Source: Epithemia pelagica (taxonomy: Eukaryota; Bacillariophyta; Bacillariophyceae; Surirellales; Surirellaceae). Taken from it: a stretch of 64,000 nt of DNA. Each line of letters begins with the position of its first letter. Position 1 is the stretch's first letter. The stretch is from assembly GCA_946965045.2 (NCBI GenBank), contig CAMPTO020000005.1:1-64000 (forward strand), given 5' to 3'. The position numbers and the translations under genes were made by a program. Below, in pieces: positions 42,797 to 55,900 of the stretch. Under the pieces are notes generated by a model. It was not told the DNA's origin. It was given only the letters and a program-made list of their open reading frames with translations, and did not search any database.

Positions 42797-44812
42797 TCAG
42801 AGTGTTCGTTTGCCATCCGAGACGGGTTTGGTCGGATACGAGTCATCGTCATCGTAATACTCGTAATGGTCATCGTACAAGAACTTGTCATCGTAATAAA
42901 AGTCGTCATACTTGGTTTTTTGGTCCGACTTTTCTTTCTTGCCACTCTTTTTGTCGTCATCAAAGTAATGATCGGTCGGGGGTGGTGCCACGGGTTTGCC
43001 ATAATACTCATCGTCGTCATCATCGTCATCGTATTTGTCGTCGTCATAGTAAATAATCACCACTTCCTTCTTGCCGCCGCCCTCCTTCTTGCCCTTGGAA
43101 TAGTAGTAGCCATCGTCGTAGGGCTCATAATCGTCGTCGGTTGGTTTGGGATGGTAGACGGGCTTGGCCGTTGGTTTGGGGACGGGTCGTGGCGTGGGTC
43201 GACGTGTGGGTTTGGGCGTTGGTTTGGGTGTTGGTTTGGGTGTTGGCTTGGGCGTGGGCTTCGGCGTTGGCTTGGGTGTTGGTTTGGGAGTTGGTTTCGG
43301 AGTCGGTTTGGGTGTTGGTTTGGGAGTCGGTTTCGGTGTTGGCTTGGGAGTTGGCTTGGGTGTTGGTTTCGGAGTCGGTTTGGGAGTGGGCTTTGGCGTT
43401 GGTTTCGGAGTTGGCTTGGGTGTCGGTGGTGGTCCTACGGGCTTGGTGGGATACGAGTCGTCGTCGTCATAATAGTAATCGTCGTAGTAATAAATCACTT
43501 CCTTTTTGCCACCCTTGTCCTTTTTGCCATACGAGGAATCGTCGTCGTAGTAGCCCTTGCCCTTGGCCGGTGGTGGTTCGGCACCCTTGCCCTTGCCTTT
43601 GGCGGGTGGTGTTTCACCACCCTTGCCCTTGGATGGTGCTTCGCCGCCCTTGCCCTTGGCAGGAGGTGACACTCCCTTACCCTTGGCTGGCGGTGACACT
43701 CCCTTGCCCTTGGCAGGAGGTGACACTCCCTTGCCCTTGGAATAGACATCATCTTCTTTCACCCAATCGTCGTCCTCGTAATAAATCACCACTTCCTTTT
43801 TGCCACTCTTGTTCTTTTTTCCACCATCGTAGTAGTCGTCCGTGCCCTTGCCGTATCCGCCCTTGGCAGGACTGTCGCCACCCTTGCCTTTTGAGGAGGG
43901 AAATCCCTTGCCCCCTTTAGCTGGAGGACTGTCGCCACCCTTGCCTTTTCCTTTCGAGGCTGGAGGACTTTCGCCACCCTTGCCTTTTCCCTTCGAGGCG
44001 GGAGGACTTTCGGAGCCTTTTCCCTTGGCAGGAGGACTCTCACCACCCTTGCTCGGTGCACCTTTGCCCTTGGATTTCATCATTTTGGAACTCTTCTGGT
44101 CCATTTTGCTGCTGCTATCATCGCCACCCATTCCCTTTCCTTTGCCCTTGGACGAGTCCATACCTTTCCCCTTGCTGCTGCTCATCATGGATTCCATGCC
44201 CTTGCCCTTGGCCGAGCCGCCCTTGGCCGGAGCATCACCGCCTTTTCCCTTGGATGGTGCATCGCCACCTTTGCTGCCCTTGGAGCGGTCCATCATTTTG
44301 CTTTTGCTACTCTTGTCACTCTTGTCCATCATTTTGCTTTTGCTACTCTTGTCCATCATTTTGCTGCTACTGTCGTCTCCGCCTTTGCCTTTGCTGCCCA
44401 TGCCGCCGCCTTTGGTGGGTGCCCCACCCTTGCCCTTACCTTTGCCCTTGCCCTTGCTGGGTGGTGGTGGTGGAGGAGGAACGGGTTTGGGATACGAGGG
44501 ATACACGTCTTCCGTGTAGTCGTCGTGGTCCTTGACTCGTACTTGGCGACCAGCAAGTAGTCGTTCTTCTTGCATTTGTGTCGGCCGAACCACTGGGAAG
44601 GACGACGATGACGACAGGAGCGAGGAGGAGGACGACGATCCAAATGGTTCCTCAGTGTCGTCATGTAATTGTGATTGTGGTTCTTGATGTTGAGGACGGT
44701 GCCAGGACCAGGACATGGCCTCCACTGGTCGTGTGGTAGTGGTACTGACAACCACAATTAGAAACACAAGGGCGACCAGGGGCACCATCTTTACTCGCCG
44801 GGGAGACGTCAT
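42797..44812 (-). CDS. Secreted Lys/Gly- and Tyr/Asp-rich protein, silaffin/cingulin-like
   Basis: 671 residues. A signal peptide covers about residues 1-32 ('[15 protein letters not shown]', then 'TRPVEA'). '[11 protein letters not shown]' follows after about 50 residues and resembles the R-x-L processing site of silaffins. The mature part alternates basic modules (SKGKGKG, 'PPAKGKG', and KxxK motifs in '[18 protein letters not shown]') with acidic Tyr modules ('[13 protein letters not shown]', '[17 protein letters not shown]', '[17 protein letters not shown]'), and has an uninterrupted run of about 18 TPKP units near residues 462-540. Alternating Lys-rich and Tyr-rich blocks are the hallmark of diatom cingulins; KxxK Lys are polyamine-modified in silaffins. 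Function as an organic-matrix protein of the silica wall is inferred from composition; no enzyme domain is present. Confidence 0.7.
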   Translation of the reverse strand: MTSPRRVKMVPLVALVFLIVVVSTTTTRPVEAMSWSWHRPQHQEPQSQLHDDTEEPFGSSSSSSLLSSSSSFPVVRPTQMQEERLLAGRQVRVKDHDDYTEDVYPSYPKPVPPPPPPPSKGKGKGKGKGGAPTKGGGMGSKGKGGDDSSSKMMDKSSKSKMMDKSDKSSKSKMMDRSKGSKGGDAPSKGKGGDAPAKGGSAKGKGMESMMSSSKGKGMDSSKGKGKGMGGDDSSSKMDQKSSKMMKSKGKGAPSKGGESPPAKGKGSESPPASKGKGKGGESPPASKGKGKGGDSPPAKGGKGFPSSKGKGGDSPAKGGYGKGTDDYYDGGKKNKSGKKEVVIYYEDDDWVKEDDVYSKGKGVSPPAKGKGVSPPAKGKGVSPPAKGKGGEAPSKGKGGETPPAKGKGKGAEPPPAKGKGYYDDDSSYGKKDKGGKKEVIYYYDDYYYDDDDSYPTKPVGPPPTPKPTPKPTPKPTPKPTPKPTPKPTPKPTPKPTPKPTPKPTPKPTPKPTPKPTPKPTPKPTPKPTPKPTPKPTRRPTPRPVPKPTAKPVYHPKPTDDDYEPYDDGYYYSKGKKEGGGKKEVVIIYYDDDKYDDDDDDDEYYGKPVAPPPTDHYFDDDKKSGKKEKSDQKTKYDDFYYDDKFLYDDHYEYYDDDDSYPTKPVSDGKRTL

Positions 44813-46196
44813 TATCCTATTACGGGTCGACGATCGGCGATTGTTGGAGTATTCGTTGGTTCGTTTGCCTCTCGCTCTCTGGATCAGGCTCTGCCCTTCT
44901 TCTTCTTCGTTTGGAACTTGTTGTCACTCACAAGAGAGGGAGAAAAAGTGAGGTAGCTCTTGTCTCACACCAAAGAGAGAAACAGTACCTCTCAAAGAAT
45001 ATGTGTGTGTGTTTGGTTTTCAAATACTCTCTCACACAAATCTATCTATTGTTGATGGAGTTGTGTGCCATCAATCTCACAACAACACTACGACATGCAG
45101 ATTTCGTCGTGTCTGGATGCTCATGTGTATTGTAAATGTGAGTGTGTGTGTGTCTCTGTGCCCTCTTCGATTCAAACACCAAGAGGAAAGCCAGACGCAC
45201 CGCTCTTCTCTCATCCAACTCCGCCGCGGTTGTGGTTGGTTGTTATGGTCGATATGGTTGTTGGGTGATTCAAATCAAATCGGAAGTGACCCTTCCAAAA
45301 TTTTTGGCTCGGCCGGCGACACTCGAACGGACAATTTGAATCTTGGCTCGGAACTCGGAAGCGTTTCAGGCGGCAGCAGGGCGCGCGAACTCCGGTCCAT
45401 CCCTTTTGGGGGGTGAGACTTTGGAGGGGGAATGTACTAGAGTATGCGTACCCCCCCGCTATTCTCTCTCTTCCTCTACGGAGGTAGAGGGGATAGACTT
45501 GCTCTCTAGAGAGGCGACGACCCAAACAACAACTCGGAAACGAACGAGTGCAACAGCAATAGAAGGTGAAGAACCAAGGAGCAAACTACAAACGAACTAG
45601 GTAGAGTAGGTAAGACGAGAATATAGTTGTAGAAAGATGAATGGGAGCCAAGAACCAGAACACCACGCGTGGACCGACGTCACCCAGTAGGTAGAACCCA
45701 ACGTCGTTTGCAAAGTAGTAGGTTTCTCAGGAGCATTTATGTTTGTGGAGCGCCAGAAACATTGGACGTGGAGCTTTTGGGTGAGGCCCCGAATGAGGAA
45801 CAGAATGTTAGGACTCGTGTACCCCGGACCGTGTGGAATTGTGGAGGCACGAATCGTCCGAATACAAGCCTCCGCCGCCCAAGCGCGCATGGTTCGGTCC
45901 ATTTCGAACCATTGCAAACTCAACGATCCAAAGAAGGGATAGAGGTACACGCCAAGTCTCTTGTACTCTGGCTGTTCGAAACCACGGACCGTGGAGGAAG
46001 CACCGGCAAGGACGGCGACAACGACCCAAGGAAAATAAAAGAGTGCAAGAGTATATTTGGTACAGATTCAAGGAGCAAACTAGGGATTAGGACGAGCATC
46101 GAGTTTATAGTGTAAGTATATACATAGTCGAAATGAATTGGAACGAAAACGAAAAAAACAGAGAACGACCCAGTATAATCAACCAACCGTCTCCCA
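44813..46196. other. Intergenic between biosilica-type gene and aquaporin
   Basis: Upstream region of the biosilica-type gene (minus strand) and 3' flank of the aquaporin gene. A minus-strand frame of 117 codons (45597-45950) lacks an ATG start and any motif, so it is not called. Nothing else is supported. Confidence 0.45.
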
Positions 46197-47408
46197 TTAG
46201 CTGGTAGGAGGCAGTGCGGGTGCGGCAGAGGGTGGTTGTTGCGAGGGTGGTGGCCCCGTGCCTTGTCGTGGTGCTGGAGCATGATGATGCGGTTCTTGAG
46301 CTGTCGTGGGTCCCGTAGCAGTCGTCGTGGGATCGTCGTATCCACCAAACAAGATTTGATCGGCAATAAAGGCGCCGAGGGGGGCACCAAAGCACGGCGC
46401 GACAATGTACAACCACGCTTGTCGAAAGGCCAAATTGGTCCATCCTGCCAAGTAGGCCACGATGCGGGGTCCAAAGTCTCGCGCCGGATTCATGCCGGCA
46501 CCCGTCAAGGGTGCCAAGGTACAGACGAGGGCACCGACGCAAATGCCAATAAAAGGCGCCACGTAGACATTGCGTTTCGTCGTATCATTGTCGGGATGGG
46601 TCAAGGCAAAGACGACGCCAGCCAAAAAGGCGGTCCCCATGACTTCGGTAAAAAAGGCCCGGGTCATGGTGACGGGCGACTGATAATAATCGCCAAAACA
46701 CCCCGCCGTGGCCAAGGCATTGTCACTGGACCGGACAATGCCATGTTGCACTTCGTACTGTCGAATTTCTGTCCCATACATGAAAAAGTTGACCCAGGCT
46801 CCCAGGGCGGCGCCCAAGACTTGAGCGACCACGTAGGGAATGAATTTGGGCCAGCCAAATTCCGGTGTCGGCCGCAAGACGACAAAGGCCAAGGAAATGG
46901 CCGGATTAATGTGCGCTCCCGAAATGGGACCGACCGTGGCAATGGCGGTCGTGACGGCAAAGCACCAGACGGCCGCGACTTGAAACAAACCTTCCAAACT
47001 GTCGGTGATACTGGCACTCATGACACTGCCCAATCCCAAAAACAGCAAAATGAAGGTTCCAATAAACTCGGCCACGACTTGACGACGCAATTCTTCCCAG
47101 GATTCTGGTGTCGTCGAGGCGGACCATTGCGGAAAGAGACGACGCCACAACTGAAACGAGTTGAAGGACGAAAAGCGTTGTTCCAATTGTCGTTGCAAAC
47201 TGGGACGTGGGGCTGTAGTCGTGGTGGATTCGCCTGCCTTGCCCTCTTCTTCGGGAGGATTGCCATTGTTGGGATGATTATTCTTGGTGACACCATCTCC
47301 ATCACCGCCACCCAAGGGCAACGGAATGGTACTCGAGGCAGAATAGTCAAATTCACCGGCCGCCGCCTCTGTTTGGGGGACCGTCTGGTATTGGGGATTG
47401 CGACTCAT
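46197..47408 (-). CDS. Aquaglyceroporin (MIP family)
   Basis: 403 residues from the only usable ATG (47408). The open frame extends about 98 codons upstream without ATG and holds a hydrophobic stretch, so an upstream spliced start is possible. Residues 1-120 are low-complexity and polar. The channel starts at 'LRRQVVAEFIGTFILLFLGLG' and has six membrane helices with two half-helix NPA boxes: 'SGAHINPAISLAF' (about 168) and 'GAGMNPARDFGPRI' (about 305). The Asp after the second NPAR is characteristic of glycerol facilitators (GlpF type) rather than strict water channels. The Pro/Gln-rich C-terminal tail is cytosolic. Likely passive transport of glycerol and small solutes across a cell or organelle membrane. 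Confidence 0.85.
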   Translation of the reverse strand: MSRNPQYQTVPQTEAAAGEFDYSASSTIPLPLGGGDGDGVTKNNHPNNGNPPEEEGKAGESTTTTAPRPSLQRQLEQRFSSFNSFQLWRRLFPQWSASTTPESWEELRRQVVAEFIGTFILLFLGLGSVMSASITDSLEGLFQVAAVWCFAVTTAIATVGPISGAHINPAISLAFVVLRPTPEFGWPKFIPYVVAQVLGAALGAWVNFFMYGTEIRQYEVQHGIVRSSDNALATAGCFGDYYQSPVTMTRAFFTEVMGTAFLAGVVFALTHPDNDTTKRNVYVAPFIGICVGALVCTLAPLTGAGMNPARDFGPRIVAYLAGWTNLAFRQAWLYIVAPCFGAPLGAFIADQILFGGYDDPTTTATGPTTAQEPHHHAPAPRQGTGPPPSQQPPSAAPALPPTS

Positions 47409-49348
47409 GCTGCTGATGATGATGGGATTTGCGGCAGTCGCAGTAGTTGTGGAAAGAACGAGGAGAAGAACAAGAATCGACAACCAGAACAAGTATCCAA
47501 CCCACCGTCGTCGAGCGAGAATGATTGGGGAACGAATGCTGCTGCTGTAGGTAGTTTGGGGTCGTCGTCGTACCAACCAACCACACAACCAACAAACACA
47601 GACACACGACGCAAAATGACGACAACCAAGAAGAGAGTGTGAGATGACCTCGCGCTGCACCTCTACTTTGCAAACACAGGAGGACAGGCACACAAAGCAC
47701 ACACAAGCACAACCAGAAAACCAAGTCTACCATTTGCGACAGGGGTTGCTTTGTTCGTTTCCCGACTTGCTGCTCCGTTCTCGTCGGTGTTGTCGTTTTG
47801 GTTCGTCGAGAGCCATTCTTCGCTTCGTCCGGTGGCACACCTCTACCATGTCTGGCTCCAAAACTACAGCGAGAGGAGGGAGAGGTGACAACCAACCGCC
47901 ATTGTTGGATCCAAACCAGGACACGACGGCAAACCATGAATGATCCGCCTGTTGCTTCTTGGAACAGCGCCTCCATGAATACTCGGCCCATTCGTTCGTG
48001 CCAGGACGTTGACAGAAAGAAAGAGAGAATCTTTGTGCCAACCAGAGAGAATCTGCCACTTCACCACCTGTGGTCTCTCTTGTGGTTGTCGAAGAGGGGA
48101 TGGTACTTGCGGTTCGAGGCCCAACTGCCTGGACACACCAATGACCCATGGCGTGTGGTGGTGGGTGGATCGGGCGGTGTGTGTGTGTGCAATTTCAAAA
48201 TGGAATCTTTGGGGCCACAGAGTGTGCGTGTCAGAATCAAAGCAATGACACGACGAGTTTCTTCACCTACCTCGAATGAGAGTGTCGTCGTCGAGAGAGA
48301 AAGAGCGAGTAGTGTCGACAAAGCAATGAAAATGCTTCAATTCGTGTTGCTATTCTATGGTTTGGTTTTCCGAATGGATGTAATGGCCGTGGATTGCGTT
48401 CGTGTGTGGATGGCTTTGCGTTTGATTTGATGGGGTGTGTTGATGGATTCGTTCGGGTGTGGGACGAGTTCCTCCATCCGCCGCTTCGCTTCTCGTTTCG
48501 GAAGGAACCGAGTACGACTACTGTTTGGGCCTATACTGTCATTTCCGATTCTTCATGTCCCACCTTCGAAGGGACCCTGCGAACACACACTGTGCGTGTG
48601 TCCCTTCGGTGTTCTCTTGAGGTCCGCACAGTTCTGCTAGTGCTAGACTGACTGGATGTTCTAGGTGACATAGTCAGACTAGCGGGTGTGAGATATCCTA
48701 GTAGAGCTAGGGATCCTAGGAAGATATCGCACATGTGCCGAAAGGCCACAAGAACCGGTGGCTCCAGGGCGGGTTAGGGGTATTTTTAAAGCTAGAGAAC
48801 TTTACGGGACCTTCTCGGAGACTGGTTGCTGAAAAGCTCGTTCCAAGAATTGTGTGCTCCTCACGTTCGAAGTCTGAGGAGAATGACTGAGCTGGGACGT
48901 GCAGGCTTGATGGGGGGAACGCCTGGCGGGTGGCTTGCGCACTCTAGCCATCTGCTCAGAGAACTAAGAGTTCCACCTGCGAGACACACCAACCCATTAC
49001 AAACAACGTGCGGTACCCCTATATGGATCCCGCCATACGTGTCGCCACGTTCCATTCACGGTTCGCGTTCTTGACACTGAGACATGAATCTTGCGCCATC
49101 TGGCTGTTCCTCCTCCAGTCATTTCTCGTCGCACGTGGCACTGTGGATTCCTCATTCCCCCTAATTCCTCGTAATTCCTAAAGATCACAATTTTTTTACC
49201 GTGCTAGTTTACATGGGTATGGCACTCTGATCAGAAGCTCGAAAACTTCCCCCAACACTCTTTCACCATAACCACCTGCCGTTCTTTGGCCGATCCTCGT
49301 TGATCTCATCATCCTTTGATTCCTTTCCTTTCCTTTTGCAGTCTCATC
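47409..49348. other. Aquaporin upstream region and flank of Gypsy element
   Basis: No gene supported. The first several hundred bases are the aquaporin promoter side. An LTR of the Gypsy element to the right might begin somewhere after about 48640, but its partner copy would be outside the window. Confidence 0.4.
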
Positions 49349-49943
49349 ATGAGCACAGGATCTTCCCTCGTCTCCCTTGCGGATGTTCAACGCTTCCAAA
49401 AGCGCTTTGATCAAGCCTCATCTTCAGATTCTTCCTCTGCTCTTTCCACCCTCAAGATGAAAGACGACGACGATGACAAGTACTACGTCCGTCTCTTGCC
49501 ATTCCGCGATGGCGTGGACGAAGAGCCCTCGAATCTCTTCCTGTGTGTCCTCCATTTTGTTGACAAGGTCAAGATCTCCGGTCATCCAGAGCCCTTTGCT
49601 GCCTGTTGCACCTACTTTCCCCGTGTTACCACAAGTCTCGTAGCGGACAAGTTTCATGATGCATTCCAGGCCTTGCCTGATGGCGCCGACCTCGATGAGG
49701 CGTGTTTCAAACGGTTGATTGCTACGATCTTCGAACCCAAGTTGACGGTTTCCGAAGTCAATGCCTTTCGGGCACACCTTCTTAGCGGTCCTCGCAAGCC
49801 ACCTGATATGACCGTGGATATCCATTATCACACCCTCCAGAAGATTTCCAACGGTCTCCGTTACTTGTCTAACGACAACGCTGTCCAAACCCTCACTGAC
49901 GATGAGTTGAAGCAAGCCTTCTATCTCGGCTCCCCTGTTGCTC
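49349..49943 (+). pseudogene. Ty3/Gypsy-type gag, N-terminal fragment
   Basis: From ATG at 49349 the frame encodes 198 retroelement-like residues, then runs 11 more nucleotides into satellite DNA. The text 'EVNAFRAHLLSGPRKPPD', 'VDIHYHTLQKISNGLRYL' and 'LTDDELKQAFYLGSP' fits the capsid region of Gag in which a 'DDEL-x-x-A-x-Y-x-G-x-P' line is normally followed by 'W-x-x-xF'. That continuation is absent here and appears in the ORF beginning near 62226. A GATGACAAG-type acidic run ('KDDDDDKYYVR') precedes it. I infer a gag split by the inserted 12.3-kb segment. Confidence 0.6.
49934..49940. repeat. Candidate 7-bp direct repeat at left edge of insert (CCTGTTG)
   Basis: CCTGTTG recurs at 62219-62225, exactly where gag-like coding resumes. 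It could be a target duplication. Rejoining here leaves the frame off by one, so a further indel is needed or the match is chance. Confidence 0.4.
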
Positions 49944-52900
49944 ATAGGCTCTGAACTCGTGTATCCCAGACCAAAAGTCTTGTTGTAGACCATACAAGTG
50001 TCGCGTTGTCGATGTCCCAAGCTTCCATGGACATGGAGCAAAGACGTTGTCGATGTCCCAAATTACCATGGACATGGAGCAAAGACTCTCTTCTATAACT
50101 CGAATCGCTCCAAATATTGGTAGAGACACTTGGGGTATCATAGACATCGACGTCATAGGCTCTGAACTCGTCTATCGCGGACCAAAAGTCTTGTTGTAGA
50201 CCATACCGGTCTTGCGTTGTCGTTGTACCAAATTACCATGGACATGGAGCAAAGACACCCTTCTATAACTTGAATCGCTCCAAATTTCGGTAGAGTTACT
50301 TGGGGTATCATAGGAATGGACGTCATAGGCTCTGAACGCGATAAGCATGGATGTCATTGGCTCTGAACTCGTCTATCGCGGACCAAAAGTCTTGTTGTAG
50401 ACCATACCGGTGTCGTGTTGTCGATGTCCCAAACTTCCATGGACATGGAGCAAAGACACCCTTCTATAACTTGAATCGCTCCAAATTTCGCTAGAGACAC
50501 TTGGGGTATCATAGGCATGGATGTCATAGGCTCTGAACTCGTCTATCGCGGACCAAAGGTCTTGTTGTAGACCATACCAGTGTCGCGTTGTTGATGTACC
50601 AAACTTCCATGGTCATGGAGCAAAGACAGCCTTCTATAACTTGAATCGCTCCAAATTTCGCTAGAGACACTTGGGATATCATAGGCATGGATGTCATAGG
50701 CTCTCAACTCGTCTATCGCGGACCAAAAGTCATGTTGTAAACCATACCGGTCTTGCGTTGTCGTTGTACCAAATTACTATGGACATGGAGCAAAGACACC
50801 CTTCTATAACTTGAATCGCTCCAAATTTCGCTAGAGACACTTGGGGTATCATAGGCATGGATGTCATAGGCTCTGAACTCGTCTATCGCGGACCAAAGGT
50901 CTTGTTGTAGACCATACCAGTGTCGCGTTGTCGATGTACCAAATTACCATGGACATGGAGCAAAGACACCCTTCTATAACTTGAATCGCTCCAAATTTCG
51001 CTAGAGACACTTGGGATATCATAGGCATGAATGTCATAGGCTCTGAACTCGTCTATCGCGGACCAAAAGTCTTGTTGTAGACCATACCAGTGTCGCGTTG
51101 TCGATGTCCCAAATTACCATGGACATGGAGCAAAGACTCTCTTCTATAACTCGAATCGCTCCAAATATTGGTAGAGACACTTGGGGTATCATAGGCATGG
51201 ATGTCATAGGCTCTGAACTCGTGTATCGCGGACCAAAAGTCTTGTTGTAGACCATACCGGTCTTGCGTTGTCGTTGTACCAAATTACCATGGACATGGAG
51301 CAAAGACACCCTTCTATAACTTGAATCGCTCCAAATTTCGGTAGAGTTACTTGGGGTATCATAGGAATGGACGTCATAGGCTCTGAACGCGATAAGCATG
51401 GATGTCATTGGCTCTGAACTAGTGTCGCGTTGTCGATGTCCCAAGCTTCCATGGACATGGAGCAAAGACGTTGTCGATGTCCCAAATTACCATGGACATG
51501 GAGCAAAGACTCTCTTCTATAACTCGAATCGCTCCAAATATTGGTAGAGACACTTGGGGTATCATAGGCATGGATGTCATAGGCTCTGAACTCGTGTATC
51601 GCAGACCAAAAGTCTTGTTGTAGACCATACAAGTGTCGCGTTGTCGATGTCCCAAACTTCCATGGACATGGAGCAAAGACACCCTTCTATAACTTGAATC
51701 GCTCCAAATATTGGTAGAGACACTTGGGGTATCATAGACATGGATGTCATAGGCTCTGAACTCGTCTATCGCGGACCAAAAGTCTTGTTGTAGACCATAC
51801 CGGTCTTGCGTTGTCGTTGTACCAAATTACCATGGACATGGAGCAAAGACACCCTTCTATAACTTGAATCGCTCCAAATTTCGGTAGAGTTACTTGGGGT
51901 ATCATAGGAATGGACGTCATAGGCTCTGAACGCGATAAGCATGGATGTCATAGGCTCTGAACTCGTCTATCGCGGACCAAAAGTCTTGTTGTAGACCATA
52001 CCGGTGTCGTGTTGTCGATGTCCCAAACTTCCATGGACATGGAGCAAAGACAGCCTTCTATAACTTGAATCGCTCCAAATTTCGGTAGAGACACTTGGGG
52101 TATCATAGGCATGGATCTCATAGGCTCTGAACTCGTCTATCGCGGACCAAAAGTCTTGTTGTAGACCATACCGGTCTTGCGTTGTCGTTGTACCAAATTA
52201 CCATGGACATGGAGCAAAGACACCCTTCTATAACTTGAATCGCTCCAAATTTCGCTAGAGACACTTGGGGTATCATAGGCATGGATGTCATAGGCTCTGA
52301 ACTCGTCTATCGCGGACCAAAGGTCTTGTTGTAGACCATACCAGTGTCGCGTTGTCGATGTACCAAATTACCATGGACATGGAGCAAAGACACCCTTCTA
52401 TAACTTGAATCGCTCCAAATTTCGCTAGAGACACTTGGGATATCATAGGCATGAATGTCATAGGCTCTGAACTCGTCTATCGCGGACCAAAAGTCTTGTT
52501 GTAGACCATACCAGTGTCGCGTTGTCGATGTCCCAAATTACCATGGACATGGAGCAAAGACTCTCTTCTATAACTCGAATCGCTCCAAATATTGGTAGAG
52601 ACACTTGGGGTATCATAGACATCGACGTCATAGGCTCTGAACTCGTGTATCGCGGACCAAAAGTCTTGTTGTAGACCATACCGGTCTTGCGTTGTCGTTG
52701 TACCAAATTACCATGGACATGGAGCAAAGACACCCTTCTATAACTTGAATCGCTCCAAATTTCGGTAGAGTTACTTGGGGTATCATAGGAATGGACGTCA
52801 TAGGCTCTGAACGCGATAAGCATGGATGTCATTGGCTCTGAACTAGTGTCGCGTTGTCGATGTCCCAAGCTTCCATGGACATGGAGCAAAGACGTTGTCG

Positions 52901-55900
52901 ATGTCCCAAATTACCATGGACATGGAGCAAAGACTCTCTTCTATAACTCGAATCGCTCCAAATATTGGTAGAGACACTTGGGGTATCATAGGCATGGATG
53001 TCATAGGCTCTGAACTCGTGTATCGCAGACCAAAAGTCTTGTTGTAGACCATACAAGTGTCGCGTTGTCGATGTCCCAAACTTCCATGGACATGGAGCAA
53101 AGACACCCTTCTATAACTTGAATCGCTCCAAATATTGGTAGAGACACTTGGGGTATCATAGACATGGATGTCATAGGCTCTGAACTCGTCTATCGCGGAC
53201 CAAAAGTCTTGTTGTAGACCATACCGGTCTTGCGTTGTCGTTGTACCAAATTACCATGGACATGGAGCAAAGACACCCTTCTATAACTTGAATCGCTCCA
53301 AATTTCGGTAGAGTTACTTGGGGTATCATAGGAATGGACGTCATAGGCTCTGAACGCGATAAGCATGGATGTCATAGGCTCTGAACTCGTCTATCGCGGA
53401 CCAAAAGTCTTGTTGTAGACCATACCGGTGTCGTGTTGTCGATGTCCCAAACTTCCATGGACATGGAGCAAAGACACCCTTCTATAACTTGAATCGCTCC
53501 AAATTTCGGTAGAGACACTTGGGGTATCATAGGCATGGATCTCATAGGCTCTGAACTCGTCTATCGCGGACCAAAAGTCTTGTTGTAGACCATACCGGTC
53601 TTGCGTTGTCGTTGTACCAAATTACCATGGACATGGAGCAAAGACACCCTTCTATAACTTGAATCGCTCCAAATTTCGCTAGAGACACTTGGGGTATCAT
53701 AGGCATGGATGTCATAGGCTCTGAACTCGTCTATCGCGGACCAAAGGTCTTGTTGTAGACCATACCAGTGTCGCGTTGTCGATGTACCAAACTTCCATGG
53801 TCATGGAGCAAAGACAGCCTTCTATAACTTGAATCGCTCCAAATTTCGCTAGAGACACTTGGGATATCATAGGCATGAATGTCATAGGCTCTGAACTCGT
53901 CTATCGCGGACCAGAAGTCTTGTTGTAGACCATACAAGTGTCGCGTTGTCGATGTCCCAAATTACCATGGACATGGAGCAAAGACACCCTTCTATAACTT
54001 GAATCGCTCCAAATATTGGTAGAGACACTTGGGGTATCATAGGCATGGATGTCATAGGCTCTGAACTCGTGTATCGCAGACCAAAAGTCTTGTTGTAGAC
54101 CATACAAGTGTCGCGTTGTCGATGTCCCAATTTTCCATGGACATGGAGCAAAGACACCCTTCTATAACTTGAATCGCTTCAAATATTGGTAGAGACACTT
54201 GGGGTATCATAGACATCGACGTCATAGGCTCTGAACTCGTCTATCGCGGACCAAAAGTCTTGTTGTAGACCATACCGGTCTTGCGTTGTCGTTGTACCAA
54301 ATTACCATGGACATGGAGCAAAGACACCCTTCTATAACTTGAATCGCTCCAAATTTCGGTAGAGTTACTTGGGGTATCATAGGAATGGACGTCATAGGCT
54401 CTGAACGCGATAAGCATGGATGTCATTGGCTCTGAACTCGTCTATCGCGGACCAAAAGTCTTGTTGTAGACCATACCGGTGTCGTGTTGTCGATGTCCCA
54501 AACTTCCATGGACATGGAGCAAAGACACCCTTCTATAACTTGAATCGCTCCAAATTTCGGTAGAGACACTTGGGGTATCATAGGCATGGATGTCATAGGC
54601 TCTGAACTCGTGTATCGCAGACCAAAAGTCTTGTTGTAGACCATAACGGTCTTGCGTTGTCGTTGTACCAAATTACCATGGACATGGAGCAAAGACACCC
54701 TTCTATAACTTGAATCGCTCCAAATTTCGCTAGAGACACTTGGGGTATCATAGGCATGGATGTCATAGGCTCTGAACTCGTCTATCGCAGACCAAAAGTC
54801 TTGTTGTAGACCATACCGGTCTTGCGTTGTCGTTGTACCAAACTTCCATGGACATGGAGCAAAGACAGCCTTCTATAACTTGAATCGCTCCAAATTTCGC
54901 TAGAGACACTTGGGATATCATAGGCATGAATGTCATAGGCTCTGAACTCGTCTATCGCGGTCCAAAAGTCTTGTTGTAGACCATACCAGTGTCGCGTTGT
55001 CGATGTCCCAAATTACCATGGACATGGAGCAAAGACTCTCTTCTATAACTCGAATCGCTCCAAATATTGGTAGAGACACTTGGGGTATCATAGGCATGGA
55101 TGTCATAGGCTCTGAACTCGTGTATCGCAGACCAAAAGTCTTGTTGTAGACCATACAAGTGTCGCGTTGTCGATGTCCCAAACTTCCATGGACATGGAGC
55201 AAAGACACCCTTCTATAACTTGAATCGCTCCAAATATTGGTAGAGACACTTGGGGTATCATAGACATGGACGTCATAGGCTCTGAACTCGTCTATCGCGG
55301 ACCAAAAGTCTTGTTGTAGACCATACAGGTCTTGTGTTGTCGTTGTACCAAATTACCATGGACATGGAGCAAAGACACCCTTCTATAACTTGAATCGCTC
55401 CAAATTTCGGTAGAGTTACTTGGGGTATCATAGGAATGGACGTCATAGGCTCTGAACTCGTGTATCGCGGACCAAAAGTCTTGTTGTAGACCATACCGAT
55501 GTGGCGTTTTCGATGTCCCAAACTTCCATGGACATGGAGCAAAGACACCCTTCTATAACTTGAATCACTCCAAATATTGGTAGAGACACTTGGGATATCA
55601 TAGGCATGGATGTCATAGGCTCTGAACTCGTCTATCGCGAACCAAAGGTCTTGTTGTAGACCATACCAGTGTCGCGTTGTAGATGTACCAAACTTCCATG
55701 GACATGGAGCAAAGACACCCTTCTATAACTTGAATCGCTCCAAATTTCGCTCGAGACACTTGGGATATCATAGGCATGGATGTCATAGGCTCTGAACTCG
55801 TGTATCGCGGACCAAAAGTCTTGTTGTAGACCATACCAGTGTCGCGTTGTCGATGTACCAAACTTCCATGGTCATGGAGCAAAGACACCCTTCTATAACT

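Noticed and set aside
42539-43669. 376-codon plus-strand frame opposite the biosilica-type gene, plus similar frames to 44519
   Set aside because: Antisense to a highly repetitive coding region with a signal peptide; composition mirrors the opposite strand and no motif is present.
45597-45950. 117-codon minus-strand frame as a small membrane protein
   Set aside because: No ATG start, no conserved motif, lies in the 3' flank of the aquaporin gene.
46236-47642. 468-codon plus-strand frame
   Set aside because: Exact antisense shadow of the aquaporin gene, whose NPA motifs and helices are clear.
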